Notes: generated from the letters alone by a model not told the origin. A stretch of DNA of 64,000 nt from Bradyrhizobium sp. CB1650 (GCF_029761915.1 NZ_CP121695.1:1054001-1118000); one strand, 5' to 3'; shown: positions 27,770 to 36,759, counted from the first letter of the stretch. A program made the numbers and translations.

Positions 27770-28406
27770 GGAGCTTCCTCTCAAGCTGCTTCGCGACGAG
27801 GCTGATGGGATAACAGAGCACGAAGTAGAAGAGCCCGACGCAACTATAGACGACGAAAGGTCGGAACGTCGCGTTGGTCACCATCGAGCCGGCTTTGGTG
27901 AGTTCGACGAAGCCGATCACGGATGCGAGCGCCGTACCCTTGATGACTTGAACCAGAAAACCGACCGTTGGTGCGATGGCGATCGTGAGTGCTTGCGGCA
28001 GGACGACGTGCCGAAGGGTCTCGCTGAACGAGAGCGCCAGGCTGGTTCCGGCTTCCCATTGGCCTCGCGGCACGGCCTCAACGCAGCCGCGCCAAATCTC
28101 GACCAGGAAGGCGCTGGTGTAGAGCGTGAGCGCCAGTGTCGCAGCCGTCCAAGCCGAGGTGTTCAGGCCGAACAGCGCGATCCCGAAGTAAGCGAGAAAG
28201 AGTTGCACCAGCAGGGGCGTGCCCTGGAATACCTCGACGTAACCCTCGACGAACGCCCTTCCCATGCGCGACGGCGAGAGTCGCAGCACAAGCAGCGCGG
28301 CGCCGACCAGGCCGCCACCGAGGAAAGCGATCAGCGACAACACCACGGTCCAGCGCGCCGCGAGGGCGAGGTTGCGCAAGATGTCCCAGAGCGTGAACTC
28401 AACCAC
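27753..28406 (-). CDS. Amino-acid ABC transporter permease (HisMQ type), 1
   Basis: A 217-aa inner-membrane protein with about five hydrophobic segments and the HisM/Q permease signature around FVEGYVEVFQGTPLLVQLFLAYFGI plus the EAA-like loop EAVPRGQWEAGTSLALSFSETLRHVVLPQAL. It is followed by its ATPase gene with overlap and preceded by the second permease gene 2 bp away. The two permeases very likely form a heterodimer. Confidence 0.93.
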   Translation of the reverse strand: MVEFTLWDILRNLALAARWTVVLSLIAFLGGGLVGAALLVLRLSPSRMGRAFVEGYVEVFQGTPLLVQLFLAYFGIALFGLNTSAWTAATLALTLYTSAFLVEIWRGCVEAVPRGQWEAGTSLALSFSETLRHVVLPQALTIAIAPTVGFLVQVIKGTALASVIGFVELTKAGSMVTNATFRPFVVYSCVGLFYFVLCYPISLVAKQLERKLHAAYR

Positions 28407-28408
28407 GA

Positions 28409-29071
28409 TCAGCGTCCGAACACGAATCTGGGTCCTGTCCAGCGCAGGAGCCGCCGGACCGTGAACGCCAGAACGAGATAGATCGCGGCAACGATGATGA
28501 ACGCTTCGAAGGATCGAAAATTGCGGCTTTGGATCAGGCTGGCCGCGAAGGTCAATTCAGGCACCGAGATTTGGCCGCACACGGCGGAGCCGAGCATTAC
28601 GATGATGATCTGGCTGACGAGCGCGGGCCATATCCGGGCAAGCGATGGCGGGGCCACGACGTAAACGAAGGTCTGCATCCGTGAGAGAGCGAGGCTGATC
28701 GCGGCTTCTCTCTGTCCCCGCGGCGTCGCCTCTATTCCAGCCCGAACGATCTCCGTCGCATAGGCAGACAAGTTGACGACCATGGCGATCACAGACGCAA
28801 CTTCAGGCGAAAGGCGAAAGCCGGCGGCCGGCAACCCGAAGAAGATGAAGAAGAGCTGGACGATGAAAGGGGTGTTGCGGATCAGTTCAACGTAGGTGCC
28901 GACCACGATTCCGAGCAGCAGCGGCCCCTCGCTTCTGACCCACGCGCACGCGATGCCGATGAGGACACCGAGCACGGCCGACACCGCCGTCAGGCCGAGC
29001 GTCCAGCCGACGCCGACGAGCAGCACTGGCCAGTCTGCCAGCACAGCGCCGAAATCCAATTCAACCGTCAT
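28409..29071 (-). CDS. Amino-acid ABC transporter permease (HisMQ type), 2
   Basis: A 220-aa partner of the neighbouring permease. It has the family segment GTYVELIRNTPFIVQLFFIFFGLP and EAA loop EATPRGQREAAISLALSRMQTFVYVVAPPSL. It ends 2 bp before the next permease and starts 29 bp after the binding-protein gene, consistent with one transcript. Confidence 0.93.
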   Translation of the reverse strand: MTVELDFGAVLADWPVLLVGVGWTLGLTAVSAVLGVLIGIACAWVRSEGPLLLGIVVGTYVELIRNTPFIVQLFFIFFGLPAAGFRLSPEVASVIAMVVNLSAYATEIVRAGIEATPRGQREAAISLALSRMQTFVYVVAPPSLARIWPALVSQIIIVMLGSAVCGQISVPELTFAASLIQSRNFRSFEAFIIVAAIYLVLAFTVRRLLRWTGPRFVFGR

Positions 29072-29100
29072 GCATCCAGCCTAAAGTGAAATGCGTTCGC

Positions 29101-29907
29101 CTATATCGGCAGATCGCCGGCTTCTCGGCCCAGCCACTTCTTGCACATCCGGTCGATCTCGCCAGACTTGCGAGCTTCCGCGACGATCTCATTGACCCGG
29201 GTCCGAAGGGCGTCCTCCCCCTTCGCGACGCCGATGAAGTTCGGGCTATCCTTGAGCAGGAACTTGTACTCGAGCCCGAGCGAGGCATTCTTTTGCATGA
29301 TCGTGGACGCAACCTGGGCACTCGTCGCGACGAGTTGCGTCTGGCCTGCGAGGAAGGCCGAGATCGTTGCGTTGTTGTCCTCAAAGCGGCGGATTTCGGC
29401 GGTTGGGGGCGCGACCTTGGTCAGTTCCTGATCGTCGACGGAGCCGCGCGTCACCGCGATCGACTTGCCAGCAAGATCCCCGGGTGCCTTGACGGCAGCG
29501 GTCTTCGGAGCGAACACCGCAATGAAGAAAGGCGAATACGCGATCGTGAAGTCGACAACCTTCTCACGCTCCGGGTTCTTTCCGAGCGTGGAGATGACGA
29601 GGTCGACTTTCTTGGTCTGGAGATATGGAATCCGGTTCGCAGTCGTGACCGGGACGAGTTCGACCTTGGCGCCGAGCTTTGCTGCAACGAATTTCGCCAT
29701 GTCGACGTCGAGGCCCTGAGGCGCCATATCTGCGCCGACAAAGCCGTAGGGCGGGAAATCCGTTGGGATCGCGATCTTGATCGTCTTGGATTTCGTGATG
29801 TCGTCGAGCGCAGTCTGGGCCTGGGCGGTGCCCGCGATCAGGACGGCGCAAGCGGTGAGAGCATAAAGAGCGGTTCGGCGCGTCGTTTTGGACGTCATAG
29901 CGTACAT
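29101..29907 (-). CDS. Amino-acid-type ABC transporter substrate-binding protein
   Basis: A 268-aa periplasmic SBP_bac_3 protein. It starts at ATG 29907 with AGGAGG about 5 bp upstream and has a signal peptide ending GTAQA-QTALDD. The mature part shows TIKIAIPTDFPPYGFVGADMAPQGLDVDMAKFVAAKLG and VDLVISTLGKNPEREKVVDFTIAYSPFF, typical of polar amino-acid or opine binders. The actual ligand is unknown. The amidase and hydratase nearby suggest an amide or a compound yielding a 2-keto acid. Confidence 0.93.
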   Translation of the reverse strand: MYAMTSKTTRRTALYALTACAVLIAGTAQAQTALDDITKSKTIKIAIPTDFPPYGFVGADMAPQGLDVDMAKFVAAKLGAKVELVPVTTANRIPYLQTKKVDLVISTLGKNPEREKVVDFTIAYSPFFIAVFAPKTAAVKAPGDLAGKSIAVTRGSVDDQELTKVAPPTAEIRRFEDNNATISAFLAGQTQLVATSAQVASTIMQKNASLGLEYKFLLKDSPNFIGVAKGEDALRTRVNEIVAEARKSGEIDRMCKKWLGREAGDLPI

Positions 29908-29915
29908 GGATCCTC

Positions 29916-30656
29916 CTAGCTGGTGGACCGCGCCGGTCTGGCCGAGCGCGACTTGGCGACTAATCTTGTATGCAAGTCACGTGCCGGGCGATCGACCGGT
30001 TGAAGAGCCTCGCGAAGCAGGGAAACGGAATCGCTCCCGGGCGGGACCGACAGCTTGGCGTCCCATGTACCGAGATGAGCCGACATCGCGGACGCCGCTG
30101 CCGCCAGGTCTCCGCTATGCAGGGTCTCGATGATCGCGCGGTGTTCATTAAAGGACCGCGTGGCATCCTTCCACGACTGGAAGCGCATCGCTGCGAGCGT
30201 GGTGCGCACGGTTAGGTCCCGCAAGGTCTCTGCCAGAATGCTGTTGCCGAGACATTGCGCGAGGCAGACGTGAAAATCGCCGAGCAGGAAGCTCCGCAAG
30301 GCTACATTGTCGCTGGCAAATGACGCCTTTTGACGCTTGATGTGAGCATCAAGTCGCCTGAGTGATTCAGCGCTCACCTGCTTTGCGTTGTTCAGAATCC
30401 CAACCTCGATGATGCGCCTCGACTCGAACACTTCGCGCGCTTGCTCTCGCGTCACCTCGACAACGTACCACCCTCGGCGCGGACTGACGTTGACCAGACC
30501 ACGCGCACTCAGTCGAGTGAGAGCTTCCCGGACTATTGTCCGGCTGCAGCCGAATACAGCGGCGAGATCCTGCTCGCCGAAACGCGAGCCGGGCTCGAAC
30601 TTTCCGGCGAGTAGAGCCTCTAGGAGGCGCTCGGAGATATCGGCCGACGTCTGCAT
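29916..30656 (-). CDS. GntR-family regulator, FCD subfamily
   Basis: A 246-aa repressor-type protein. The N-terminal winged helix is ISERLLEALLAGKFEPGSRFGEQDLAAVFGCSRTIVREAL ... RGLVNVSPRRGWYVVEV. The C-terminal FCD domain (about 100-220) contains an Asp/His pattern typical of metal/ligand-binding pockets (LLGDFHVCLAQCLGNSILAE, FNEHRAIIETLHSGD). The start at ATG 30656 (MQTSADISERL) is chosen for domain fit. It precedes the transporter genes and probably controls them. Confidence 0.92.
   Translation of the reverse strand: MQTSADISERLLEALLAGKFEPGSRFGEQDLAAVFGCSRTIVREALTRLSARGLVNVSPRRGWYVVEVTREQAREVFESRRIIEVGILNNAKQVSAESLRRLDAHIKRQKASFASDNVALRSFLLGDFHVCLAQCLGNSILAETLRDLTVRTTLAAMRFQSWKDATRSFNEHRAIIETLHSGDLAAAASAMSAHLGTWDAKLSVPPGSDSVSLLREALQPVDRPARDLHTRLVAKSRSARPARSTS
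29963..29976. promoter_or_regulatory. Candidate GntR operator 1 (ATCTTGTATGCAAG)
   Basis: A near-perfect palindrome CTTG-TATG-CAAG at the 3' end of the GntR coding sequence, about 55 bp upstream of the binding-protein start. It shares ATCTTGTAT with the site at 30682-30695. FCD regulators commonly bind TTGTATACAA-like palindromes. Confidence 0.4.
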
Positions 30657-30681
30657 TCGGCGCACTATAGCTATGCCGAAA

Positions 30682-30695
30682 CAGGTATACAAGAT
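30682..30695. promoter_or_regulatory. Candidate GntR operator 2 (reverse: ATCTTGTATACCTG)
   Basis: On the minus strand it reads ATCTTGTATACCTG, 26 bp upstream of the GntR start. It has the GTATAC core expected of FCD-type operators and matches operator 1 in its left half. Confidence 0.4.
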
Positions 30696-30734
30696 CGGCA
30701 GGCGAGCGGTGGCCCACAATTTGGGAGGCGCACT

Positions 30735-31469
30735 TCAAAAGTGCAGCACGACCTCGCCGAGGCCGAATACCCGCGCCGAAACCCTGCCGGTCGGTGCTGC
30801 AAACAGCAGACCCGTGCAGGAGCCGGTCGTGATCACGTCGCCGGCCCGTAATGGCCTGCCACGCGCCTCCGCGTGCCTCGCGAGCCAGGCCAGAAGACGC
30901 CAGACGTCGCTGGCGGGATTGCCGCCCCGCGTCGATGCGATCGTCTGACCGTTGAAGGCCAGCTCCGCGCGCACGTCGCGAAGATCAAGCGTCGCTGGAT
31001 CAACCGGGGATGGCTGACCGAGGACGAGAGCGCCGTGGCTCTGAAAATCGGCCAGCTTGGCCAAAGGAGGACTCTCCGACCAATCGGCGAGTCTGGTCTC
31101 GACCACCTCAACGACCGGGAGCAGCGCCTCTACGGCCCGGATGCAGTCAGATCGGGACGGTGCACCCACAAGGTCACGGCCGAGACGTAGTCCTACCTCG
31201 ACCTCCACACCCCGCATGCGCCACTCCGGTCCGTCGAATGTTGAAGGCGACCCGGAAATTCCGATCGATGGGCAGGGCGCGCCGATCGGCTCTGCCTTCG
31301 GGTCGGCCGCTCCCACCTTCCAGCCGCCAACAGGTCCGAGTTGAAGGGCGACGATGTCCTGAACGGCATAGGCGGCAGCCCGATCCGGCAGCTCGAGGTC
31401 GCGCCACGAAGCCGGTGTACCGGTCCGGCGCGCTTCAAGCAATCTCTCGGCGAAACCTGGGACACTCAT
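30735..31469 (-). CDS. 2-keto-4-pentenoate hydratase-like enzyme (FAH fold)
   Basis: A 244-aa protein of the MhpD/fumarylacetoacetate-hydrolase fold. Recognisable parts are GGWKVGAADPKAEPIGAP, the metal site GVEVEVGLRLGRDL (Glu pair), VVEVVETRLADW and the late LRAGDVITTGSCTGL. Family members hydrate or decarboxylate 2-oxo-alkenoates in aromatic or amino-acid breakdown. ATG 31469 overlaps the amidase TGA in an ATGA junction, so the two are translationally coupled. Confidence 0.85.
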   Translation of the reverse strand: MSVPGFAERLLEARRTGTPASWRDLELPDRAAAYAVQDIVALQLGPVGGWKVGAADPKAEPIGAPCPSIGISGSPSTFDGPEWRMRGVEVEVGLRLGRDLVGAPSRSDCIRAVEALLPVVEVVETRLADWSESPPLAKLADFQSHGALVLGQPSPVDPATLDLRDVRAELAFNGQTIASTRGGNPASDVWRLLAWLARHAEARGRPLRAGDVITTGSCTGLLFAAPTGRVSARVFGLGEVVLHF

Positions 31470-32875
31470 ACGCGCTGCGCCTTCGGCATCGTCGGATCCG
31501 GCCAGCTCGGCCGCCATGGGTGGGCGTCGTCATAGAGGCGAGCGAGCATCAGTACGGCGTTGTCCTCCCCACGTCGGCCGACGATCTGGAATCCGGTTGG
31601 GAGACCATCGACAAAACCGCTCGGTACCGCAATCGCGGGTAAGCCCGCCGCGTTGGCGAAGGCCGTGAAGACGGCATGTCCACGACGGCCGACGGACTCG
31701 CCGGCAATGACGGGAGGATGCGTTTCATTTGCCGGCCAGGGCAGAGCGGCGGTGGCTGGTGTAAGAATGGCGTCGTGGCGAGAGAAGATGACTGCGATTT
31801 CGCGTTCAAGCTCGCGGACCGCAGCGAGCACCTCAAAAAGGAGGGTTGCGGACGCAATCTGTCCGGCCTGAAGGGCTGCCCGGCTCTCGGGCATCAAGAG
31901 ATCGAGGTCGAGCGGCGCTGCGCGCCCCGACAACTCGTCGAATTGCCCTGCGCGCTCGATCATCCAGGCAAGTCCCGCGCCGGACAGGGTCGGCCAAAGC
32001 GCGTTCACGCGCTCGGCGATCCCGAATTCGACGGCTTCTTCGACGAGGCAGCCCAGCTTCTCGAAACGACGAGCGGCCGCTCGTACCTCGGCATCGATTG
32101 CTGGATCGACCGGATGAGTTCCGAAGCGAGGCACGAACAGGATCCGACGGAGCGGCGCTGCGTCCGGCAACTCGCGTCCCGCCAGAACGGTGGTCAGCGC
32201 GCCGACGTCCCGAAGGCTGCGGCCGACCGCTCCCACGACTTCAAAATCCTGAAAAATCTCGGGCAGCCCACCGCCGCGCGGCACGAGGCCCATCGACGGC
32301 TTGAAACCGTAGAGGCCGGTATGCGACGCAGGCCTTCGTGTCGACCCGCCACCATCCGTCGTGAGTGCAAGTGGGCCGCAACAAGCGGCAACCGCCGCAA
32401 CCGCGCCACCGGATGAACCGCCGGGCGTGAGGTCCGCGCGCCACGGGTTGCCCGTCGTCCCCGCCAACGCATTCGTCGTGGTCCCCTGCATGGCGAATTC
32501 GGGACAATTCGTCTTGCCAAAAAGAACGGCGCCTGCCGCTCGAAGTCGAGCCACGGGCGCTTCGTCGTGCGGCGCGACATAGCCCTGCAAGAGCCGGCTG
32601 CCCCAGCTCGTTGATAGCTGGGCCACGTGAAGATTGTCCTTGACGCTGATCGGCACTCCGTCCAGCGGGCCGAGCGGTTCGCGCCGCGCCCAGCGTTGCC
32701 CGCTCTCCTCGGCCGCACGCCGCGCATTCTCGTCCAGTGATACGAACATGTTCAGCACGGATTGGCATGTGGCTGCTCGAGCCAGACAGGCGTCGAGCAC
32801 TTCGATCGGCGTGAACTCGTTGGCGCCAAAGCCGCCCACGAGTTCGGCAGCGTCGAGCTGCCACAACTTCAGCAT
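31466..32875 (-). CDS. Amidase (amidase signature family)
   Basis: A 469-aa hydrolase with the Ser-cisSer-Lys machinery: Lys in GVPISVKDNLHV, the glycine-rich TPGGSSGGAVAAVAACC and the nucleophile in TDGGGSTRRPAS. The length is typical of this family. It sits upstream of the hydratase gene with a 4-base overlap and faces the transporter genes on the same strand. Together they look like uptake and stepwise breakdown of an amide-bearing substrate; the substrate cannot be read from sequence. Confidence 0.93.
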   Translation of the reverse strand: MLKLWQLDAAELVGGFGANEFTPIEVLDACLARAATCQSVLNMFVSLDENARRAAEESGQRWARREPLGPLDGVPISVKDNLHVAQLSTSWGSRLLQGYVAPHDEAPVARLRAAGAVLFGKTNCPEFAMQGTTTNALAGTTGNPWRADLTPGGSSGGAVAAVAACCGPLALTTDGGGSTRRPASHTGLYGFKPSMGLVPRGGGLPEIFQDFEVVGAVGRSLRDVGALTTVLAGRELPDAAPLRRILFVPRFGTHPVDPAIDAEVRAAARRFEKLGCLVEEAVEFGIAERVNALWPTLSGAGLAWMIERAGQFDELSGRAAPLDLDLLMPESRAALQAGQIASATLLFEVLAAVRELEREIAVIFSRHDAILTPATAALPWPANETHPPVIAGESVGRRGHAVFTAFANAAGLPAIAVPSGFVDGLPTGFQIVGRRGEDNAVLMLARLYDDAHPWRPSWPDPTMPKAQRV

Positions 32876-33247
32876 GTCAAGAACTCCGGATCTGCAACGA
32901 ACAATCCAATGCGCCTACCGCAGAAGGAATCGCAAGCGGACCGTATACTATGTGCAGCCTGGAGCCACGGCTCCACATCTCGACTCCACAGGGGCGGTGG
33001 TCGGGGTCCGCGCGACATCTGGCTGATTTGGATCGTGTGCCCCTGATCGCTGACGTTACGGGCAGCGCAATAGGACGTCTTTGGGAGACGTCTTTGGGTG
33101 TAAGCAAGATCCAACGCCGCGCATTCTCTCTCAACAAGGTCAAATAATTAGATAGATATTTCAATGACATGCGAGTTCGCGATTTTATCCCGAACGGCGC
33201 GCCAGTTTCGCCACGCACGCCACGACGCGCCGGATGCGGCGTCTCGG
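32876..33247. other. Intergenic region upstream of the amidase
   Basis: 372 bp that should hold the amidase promoter. The right part contains the AT-richer degraded repeat at 33146-33212. No coding sequence is supported. Confidence 0.5.
33146..33212. repeat. Degraded direct repeat, right border of the catabolic cassette
   Basis: Partner of 26836-26896 in the same orientation; the best-conserved block is TATCCCGAACGGCGCGCCAG. The two copies enclose about 6.3 kb with the transporter, regulator, hydratase and amidase genes. Confidence 0.55.
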
Positions 33248-33664
33248 CTAAGGACTGGTTTCGCAGCCGTGTGTCGGCTTGCGCTGGACCAGGTCCCAAC
33301 GGTTGCCACAGAGATCCTCGAAAACCGCGACGACGCCGTAGGTCTCATGCCGTGGCTCCTCAACGAACCGCACGCCGGCTGCGATCATGCGCGCATGATC
33401 GCGATCGAAATCATCCGTCTCCAGGAACAGGAAGACCCGCCCTCCGGTCTGGTCACCAATGCGCGCCACTTGGGCCGGACCGTCGGCCCGCGCGAGTAGC
33501 AGGCCAGAGCCAGCACCGCCCGGTGGGCGCACGACCACCCAACGCTTGCCGCCGCCGAGCGGCGTGTCCTCGCAGAGCTCGAAATCCAGGGCGCCGGTGA
33601 AGAAGGCGATCGCCTCGTCATAGTCCGCGACCACGAGGCTGATGAGGGAAAGATGCTGATTCAT
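33248..33664 (-). CDS. VOC family protein (glyoxalase/bleomycin-resistance fold)
   Basis: A 138-aa single VOC domain starting MNQHLSLISLVVADYDEAIAFF. The typical C-terminal half ETYGVVAVFEDLCGNRWDLVQ carries the Glu/Asp metal pattern. Function within this broad superfamily cannot be assigned. An alternative ATG is two codons upstream (33670). It lies between two degraded repeats. Confidence 0.88.
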   Translation of the reverse strand: MNQHLSLISLVVADYDEAIAFFTGALDFELCEDTPLGGGKRWVVVRPPGGAGSGLLLARADGPAQVARIGDQTGGRVFLFLETDDFDRDHARMIAAGVRFVEEPRHETYGVVAVFEDLCGNRWDLVQRKPTHGCETSP

Positions 33665-33721
33665 GCTCATACCAAGCCGAAGACGACAAGTTGGCGGGGT
33701 GTCGCAACTTTGCCAACAGGA

Positions 33722-33772
33722 GCGCGTAGTTCCCATCTTCGTCGGTCGTGGCGCTGCCAATTCGGCATTCGC
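33722..33772. repeat. Dispersed repeat (GTAGTGCCCATCTTC family), copy C
   Basis: Degraded: GCGTAGTTCCCATCTTCGTC then GGTCGTGGCGCTGCCA, matching copies at 21149 and 34630 in order and orientation. Confidence 0.5.
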
Positions 33773-33900
33773 CATTGGTGCCAAAATCGGCCGCAGCTTC
33801 GATTGACTCGGTCAAGTTGTCGCGTTGAGTGCATGGTCACCGTAATAAGCTGTCCATACGATGGCGCGACACCGGACGGAACCGCTAACCGAGGTTTGAC

Positions 33901-34494
33901 ATGAGGGATCCGATCTTCCGCAGAAGCGATGGCGTGTGGCTGAACGAACCGGCGCGATGGTCCGCGCAAGACGAGAGCCTTCAGATCGCCACTGACGGAG
34001 CCACCGACTTCTGGCGCGAAACCCATTATGGCTTCAGCCGCGACAGCGGGCATTTCCTGGGTTTTCCCACCGCCGAGGCGTTCACCGCCGAGTTGCGCAT
34101 CCAGGCTGACTTTCAGGCGCTCTACGACCAAGCCGGCATCATGGTGCGCATCGACGCGCAGCGTTGGGTCAAGGCCGGAATCGAGTTCACGGACGGTCGC
34201 GCCATGCTTGCCAGCGTGCTGACCGACGGGCGATCGGACTGGGCCACGGCGACCTATGAGCAAGACGCTGGCGAATTCTGGATGCGCGCGACCGTCGCGA
34301 ACGGCGTTCTTCGCTTGCAGACTTCGGCCGATGGCAAGCTCTGGCCGCTCATGCGGCTGGCGCCGTTCGCCAAGGCAAACTCATATCTCGTGGGTCCGAT
34401 GGCCTGCACGCCCGAGCGGGCCGGATTGAAGGTCGTTTTCTCGAGGTTTCGCCTGACGCCGCCGCTTGGCAAGGATCTGCACGATCTCGGCTGA
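33901..34494 (+). CDS. DUF1349 domain protein
   Basis: A 197-aa protein consisting of a DUF1349 concanavalin-like jelly roll: LQIATDGATDFWRETHYGFSRDSGHF, then FQALYDQAGIMVRIDAQRWVKAGIEFTDGRAMLASVLTDGRSDW. There is no signal peptide, so it is probably cytoplasmic. The YeaC/YkgB-like relatives are uncharacterised. A GAGG element lies about 6 bp before the ATG. Confidence 0.88.
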   Translation: MRDPIFRRSDGVWLNEPARWSAQDESLQIATDGATDFWRETHYGFSRDSGHFLGFPTAEAFTAELRIQADFQALYDQAGIMVRIDAQRWVKAGIEFTDGRAMLASVLTDGRSDWATATYEQDAGEFWMRATVANGVLRLQTSADGKLWPLMRLAPFAKANSYLVGPMACTPERAGLKVVFSRFRLTPPLGKDLHDLG

Positions 34495-34561
34495 GGGGCG
34501 GGGATAGAGGCTGCTGCCGAAGGGGACCCGGACCATCTTGTTGAATTGCGAAGACTGCCGC

Positions 34562-34690
34562 CCTCGAGGCGTAGCGCAAGATCGCAAGCAATCGAAGATT
34601 TGCCGATTGTAGCGCTTGGTTGGCCAAAACATCATAGCGCCACGGCGAAGCAGTAGTGCCCATCTTCATCGGCCGTGGTGCGCCATGAAA
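34562..34690. repeat. Dispersed repeat (GTAGTGCCCATCTTC family), longest copy
   Basis: Left part GCGTAGCGCAAGATCGCAAG and GATTTGCCGATTG also occurs at 46885-46936. Right part CATCATAGCGCCACGGCG, GTAGTGCCCATCTTCATC, GGCCGTGGTGCGCCAT also occurs at 21149, 33722 and 46148. This copy joins both halves and shows they belong to one element. No transposase is attached. Confidence 0.6.
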
Positions 34691-34771
34691 GGGCGAAGGT
34701 TCATTGCGCGTTTTCAGAGCTGCCTGTCGGCGTGCTTAGGGCGGGCGCCCCGGGAGCGCCATCAGCATGAA

Positions 34772-36232
34772 TCACTGAGCGGAAGCATCCGGCTTTAAAA
34801 AAGATTTCAGTTCGTCGAGGAAGCGACCGAATGCCGGCTCATCTTCCAGGATCAAGTGATTTCGGCTTTCGAGCGGAACAAAGCGAGCTCCTGGAATGGC
34901 CGCGGCCATGCGCCGGCCCGCTTCAAATGGCACCCTGGCGTCGTGACGTGAGTGCATCACCAATGTCGGCACGTTCACCTTGGAAAGCAGCGCCGTCACG
35001 TCTGTTTCGCCGGTAGCCATCAGATTGCGCGCTGCATCTTCGGGAGAGGTCGAGATACGCTGCAACTCGTTGAACCAGTCTGCTTGCTCCTTGGTGCCGC
35101 CCGGAAGGAACTGCGACGTGAATATTTGGCGGAAAGCCGGGTTTTCCTGACCCCACCCCAAACGCACAAGGGTCAGCATCGCTTCGCTGGCGTCCTTCTC
35201 GGCTTGCGTTCTTGCGCGCTTTTTCCATCCAACGGCATAGCCTCCAAAAAGGACCAGGCGAGTAACTCGCTCTGGATGCCGGACCGCATAGGCGATTGAT
35301 ACCGAACAGCCCTGCGAGACGCCAAGAAGAGCAAAGCGGTCGACTCCCGCCGCGTCGACGACGGCTTCGAGATCGTCCACGAAATGATCGAAGGAGACGT
35401 CGGGAACGTCACGATCCGAAAGTCCGTTTCCTCGCGAGTCATAGCGGATCAACTCATGATCGCGCGATAACTCGCGATAGAGATGTCTCCAGATCGGGCT
35501 TTCGAAATCGAATTCGAGATGGGTCATCCAATTGCCCGTCTTGACGAGGGCCGGACCCTTGCCCGTCTTCGCATAGGCCAGTTGCACGCCGTCCTTGGTT
35601 TGGCAGAAGTGGATCTCCTGCTCGTCGATGGCGACGTCGTTCGTTGCAGGCAACGCTGTCCACTCGGGCGCTGCCGCGAATTCGAGTGCTCTGATATCCT
35701 TGGCCGCCAGCCCGTAAACTCCGACGGCGCGCGCGATGTTCTTGACTGTCTGCTCCCCAAGGTCAGCGAAAGCCAATGAGAGCTTGTCCCTAATCTGTTC
35801 GTTCGCAGCCCGGGAGATGCAGACCCCGCCTGGCTCGCACAGCGCTTCGAGACGCGCAGCGATATTTACGCCATCGCCAAATATATCGCCGCCATCGATG
35901 ATGATATCGCCGACATTGATGCCGATGCGGAAGACGATCTGCTTATCTTCTGGAACGGTGGCATTGCGTGCCACCATCTCCCGCTGAATATTGACGGCGC
36001 ACGCAACCGCATCAACGACGCTTGCGAATTCGACCAGCATGCCGTCGCCCGTGGTTTTGACGATGCGCCCCCGGTGTTCCGCAATTCCCGGGTCGACCAG
36101 TTCACGGCGGTGAGATTTGAGAGATCGGAGCGTGCCAACTTCGTCGGCACCCATCAGACGGCTATAGCCAACGACATCTGCAGCCAGGACTGCCGCGAGC
36201 CGACGCTGCATCATCCACCCCACCATTTTCAT
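34772..36232 (-). CDS. Class III adenylate/guanylate cyclase fused to an alpha/beta hydrolase
   Basis: A 486-aa two-domain protein. Residues about 8-170 form a cyclase homology domain: LAAVLAADVVGYSRLM (first metal Asp), VKTTGDGMLVEFAS (second Asp), FRIGINVGDIIIDGGDIFGDGVNIAARLE. Residues about 205-486 form an alpha/beta hydrolase: nucleophile elbow GVSQGCSVS, Asp in HSRHDARVPF, His in ESRNHLILED, a complete triad. The hydrolase may act as a sensor or as an enzyme coupled to cyclic-nucleotide output. ATGs at 36214 or 36211 (MMQRRLAAV) are alternative starts. Confidence 0.9.
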   Translation of the reverse strand: MKMVGWMMQRRLAAVLAADVVGYSRLMGADEVGTLRSLKSHRRELVDPGIAEHRGRIVKTTGDGMLVEFASVVDAVACAVNIQREMVARNATVPEDKQIVFRIGINVGDIIIDGGDIFGDGVNIAARLEALCEPGGVCISRAANEQIRDKLSLAFADLGEQTVKNIARAVGVYGLAAKDIRALEFAAAPEWTALPATNDVAIDEQEIHFCQTKDGVQLAYAKTGKGPALVKTGNWMTHLEFDFESPIWRHLYRELSRDHELIRYDSRGNGLSDRDVPDVSFDHFVDDLEAVVDAAGVDRFALLGVSQGCSVSIAYAVRHPERVTRLVLFGGYAVGWKKRARTQAEKDASEAMLTLVRLGWGQENPAFRQIFTSQFLPGGTKEQADWFNELQRISTSPEDAARNLMATGETDVTALLSKVNVPTLVMHSRHDARVPFEAGRRMAAAIPGARFVPLESRNHLILEDEPAFGRFLDELKSFLKPDASAQ

Positions 36233-36759
36233 CTTATTTGGCTTACATAACCTTGTTTTCGAGCAAGTGGAATGATTCGATCGTCGAAACTAGGGGTGGT
36301 GCGGAACAGGTACCTTGACCTCGGACCAGGGCTTTACCGCAGATCGGATTAGGTGCTTCCCAAAGCAGAGCGGATGCTGGTTCGGAAAACAGATGCCCGG
36401 ATGTCGGAACGGTCACGGCACAAGGGCAGATCAGCGGTCGATGCCCGTTATGGCCCCAGCCAAGCATCGCGCGGGAAATTACATAGTAATCTCAGCTACA
36501 TAAGAGTTTCGTGGCCTTGTTCTGAAGCCGCGCCATTTTCAGTCCTTTGACCTTTGACGGCGGTTATCTCCCACCATCCATGGCGTCGATGTCCGCCGGG
36601 CAGGCTCGACATCGCTACGACCGGCGTCCATCGGGAAGCCCGCAATTCGCCGCCGGGCAGGGATGAAACCCTTTGTCGGCCGCACGAAGCCGACCGGAAA
36701 CAAACCAAGCCTAACCTCCGCCACGCTGCCCCGTCCAACCCGATCTAAGGGAGGATCTT
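36233..36759. other. Intergenic stretch without a supported gene
   Basis: 527 bp between divergent genes. It holds a faint relative of the degraded repeat (36470-36540: TTACATAGTAATCTCAG ... GTTCTGAAGCCGCGCCATTTTC). Open frames here are short and show no family features. Confidence 0.5.

Noticed and set aside
36496..36738. 80-aa minus-strand frame in a gap
   Set aside because: Weak coding character, no ribosome-binding site or family, and overlaps a degraded repeat.
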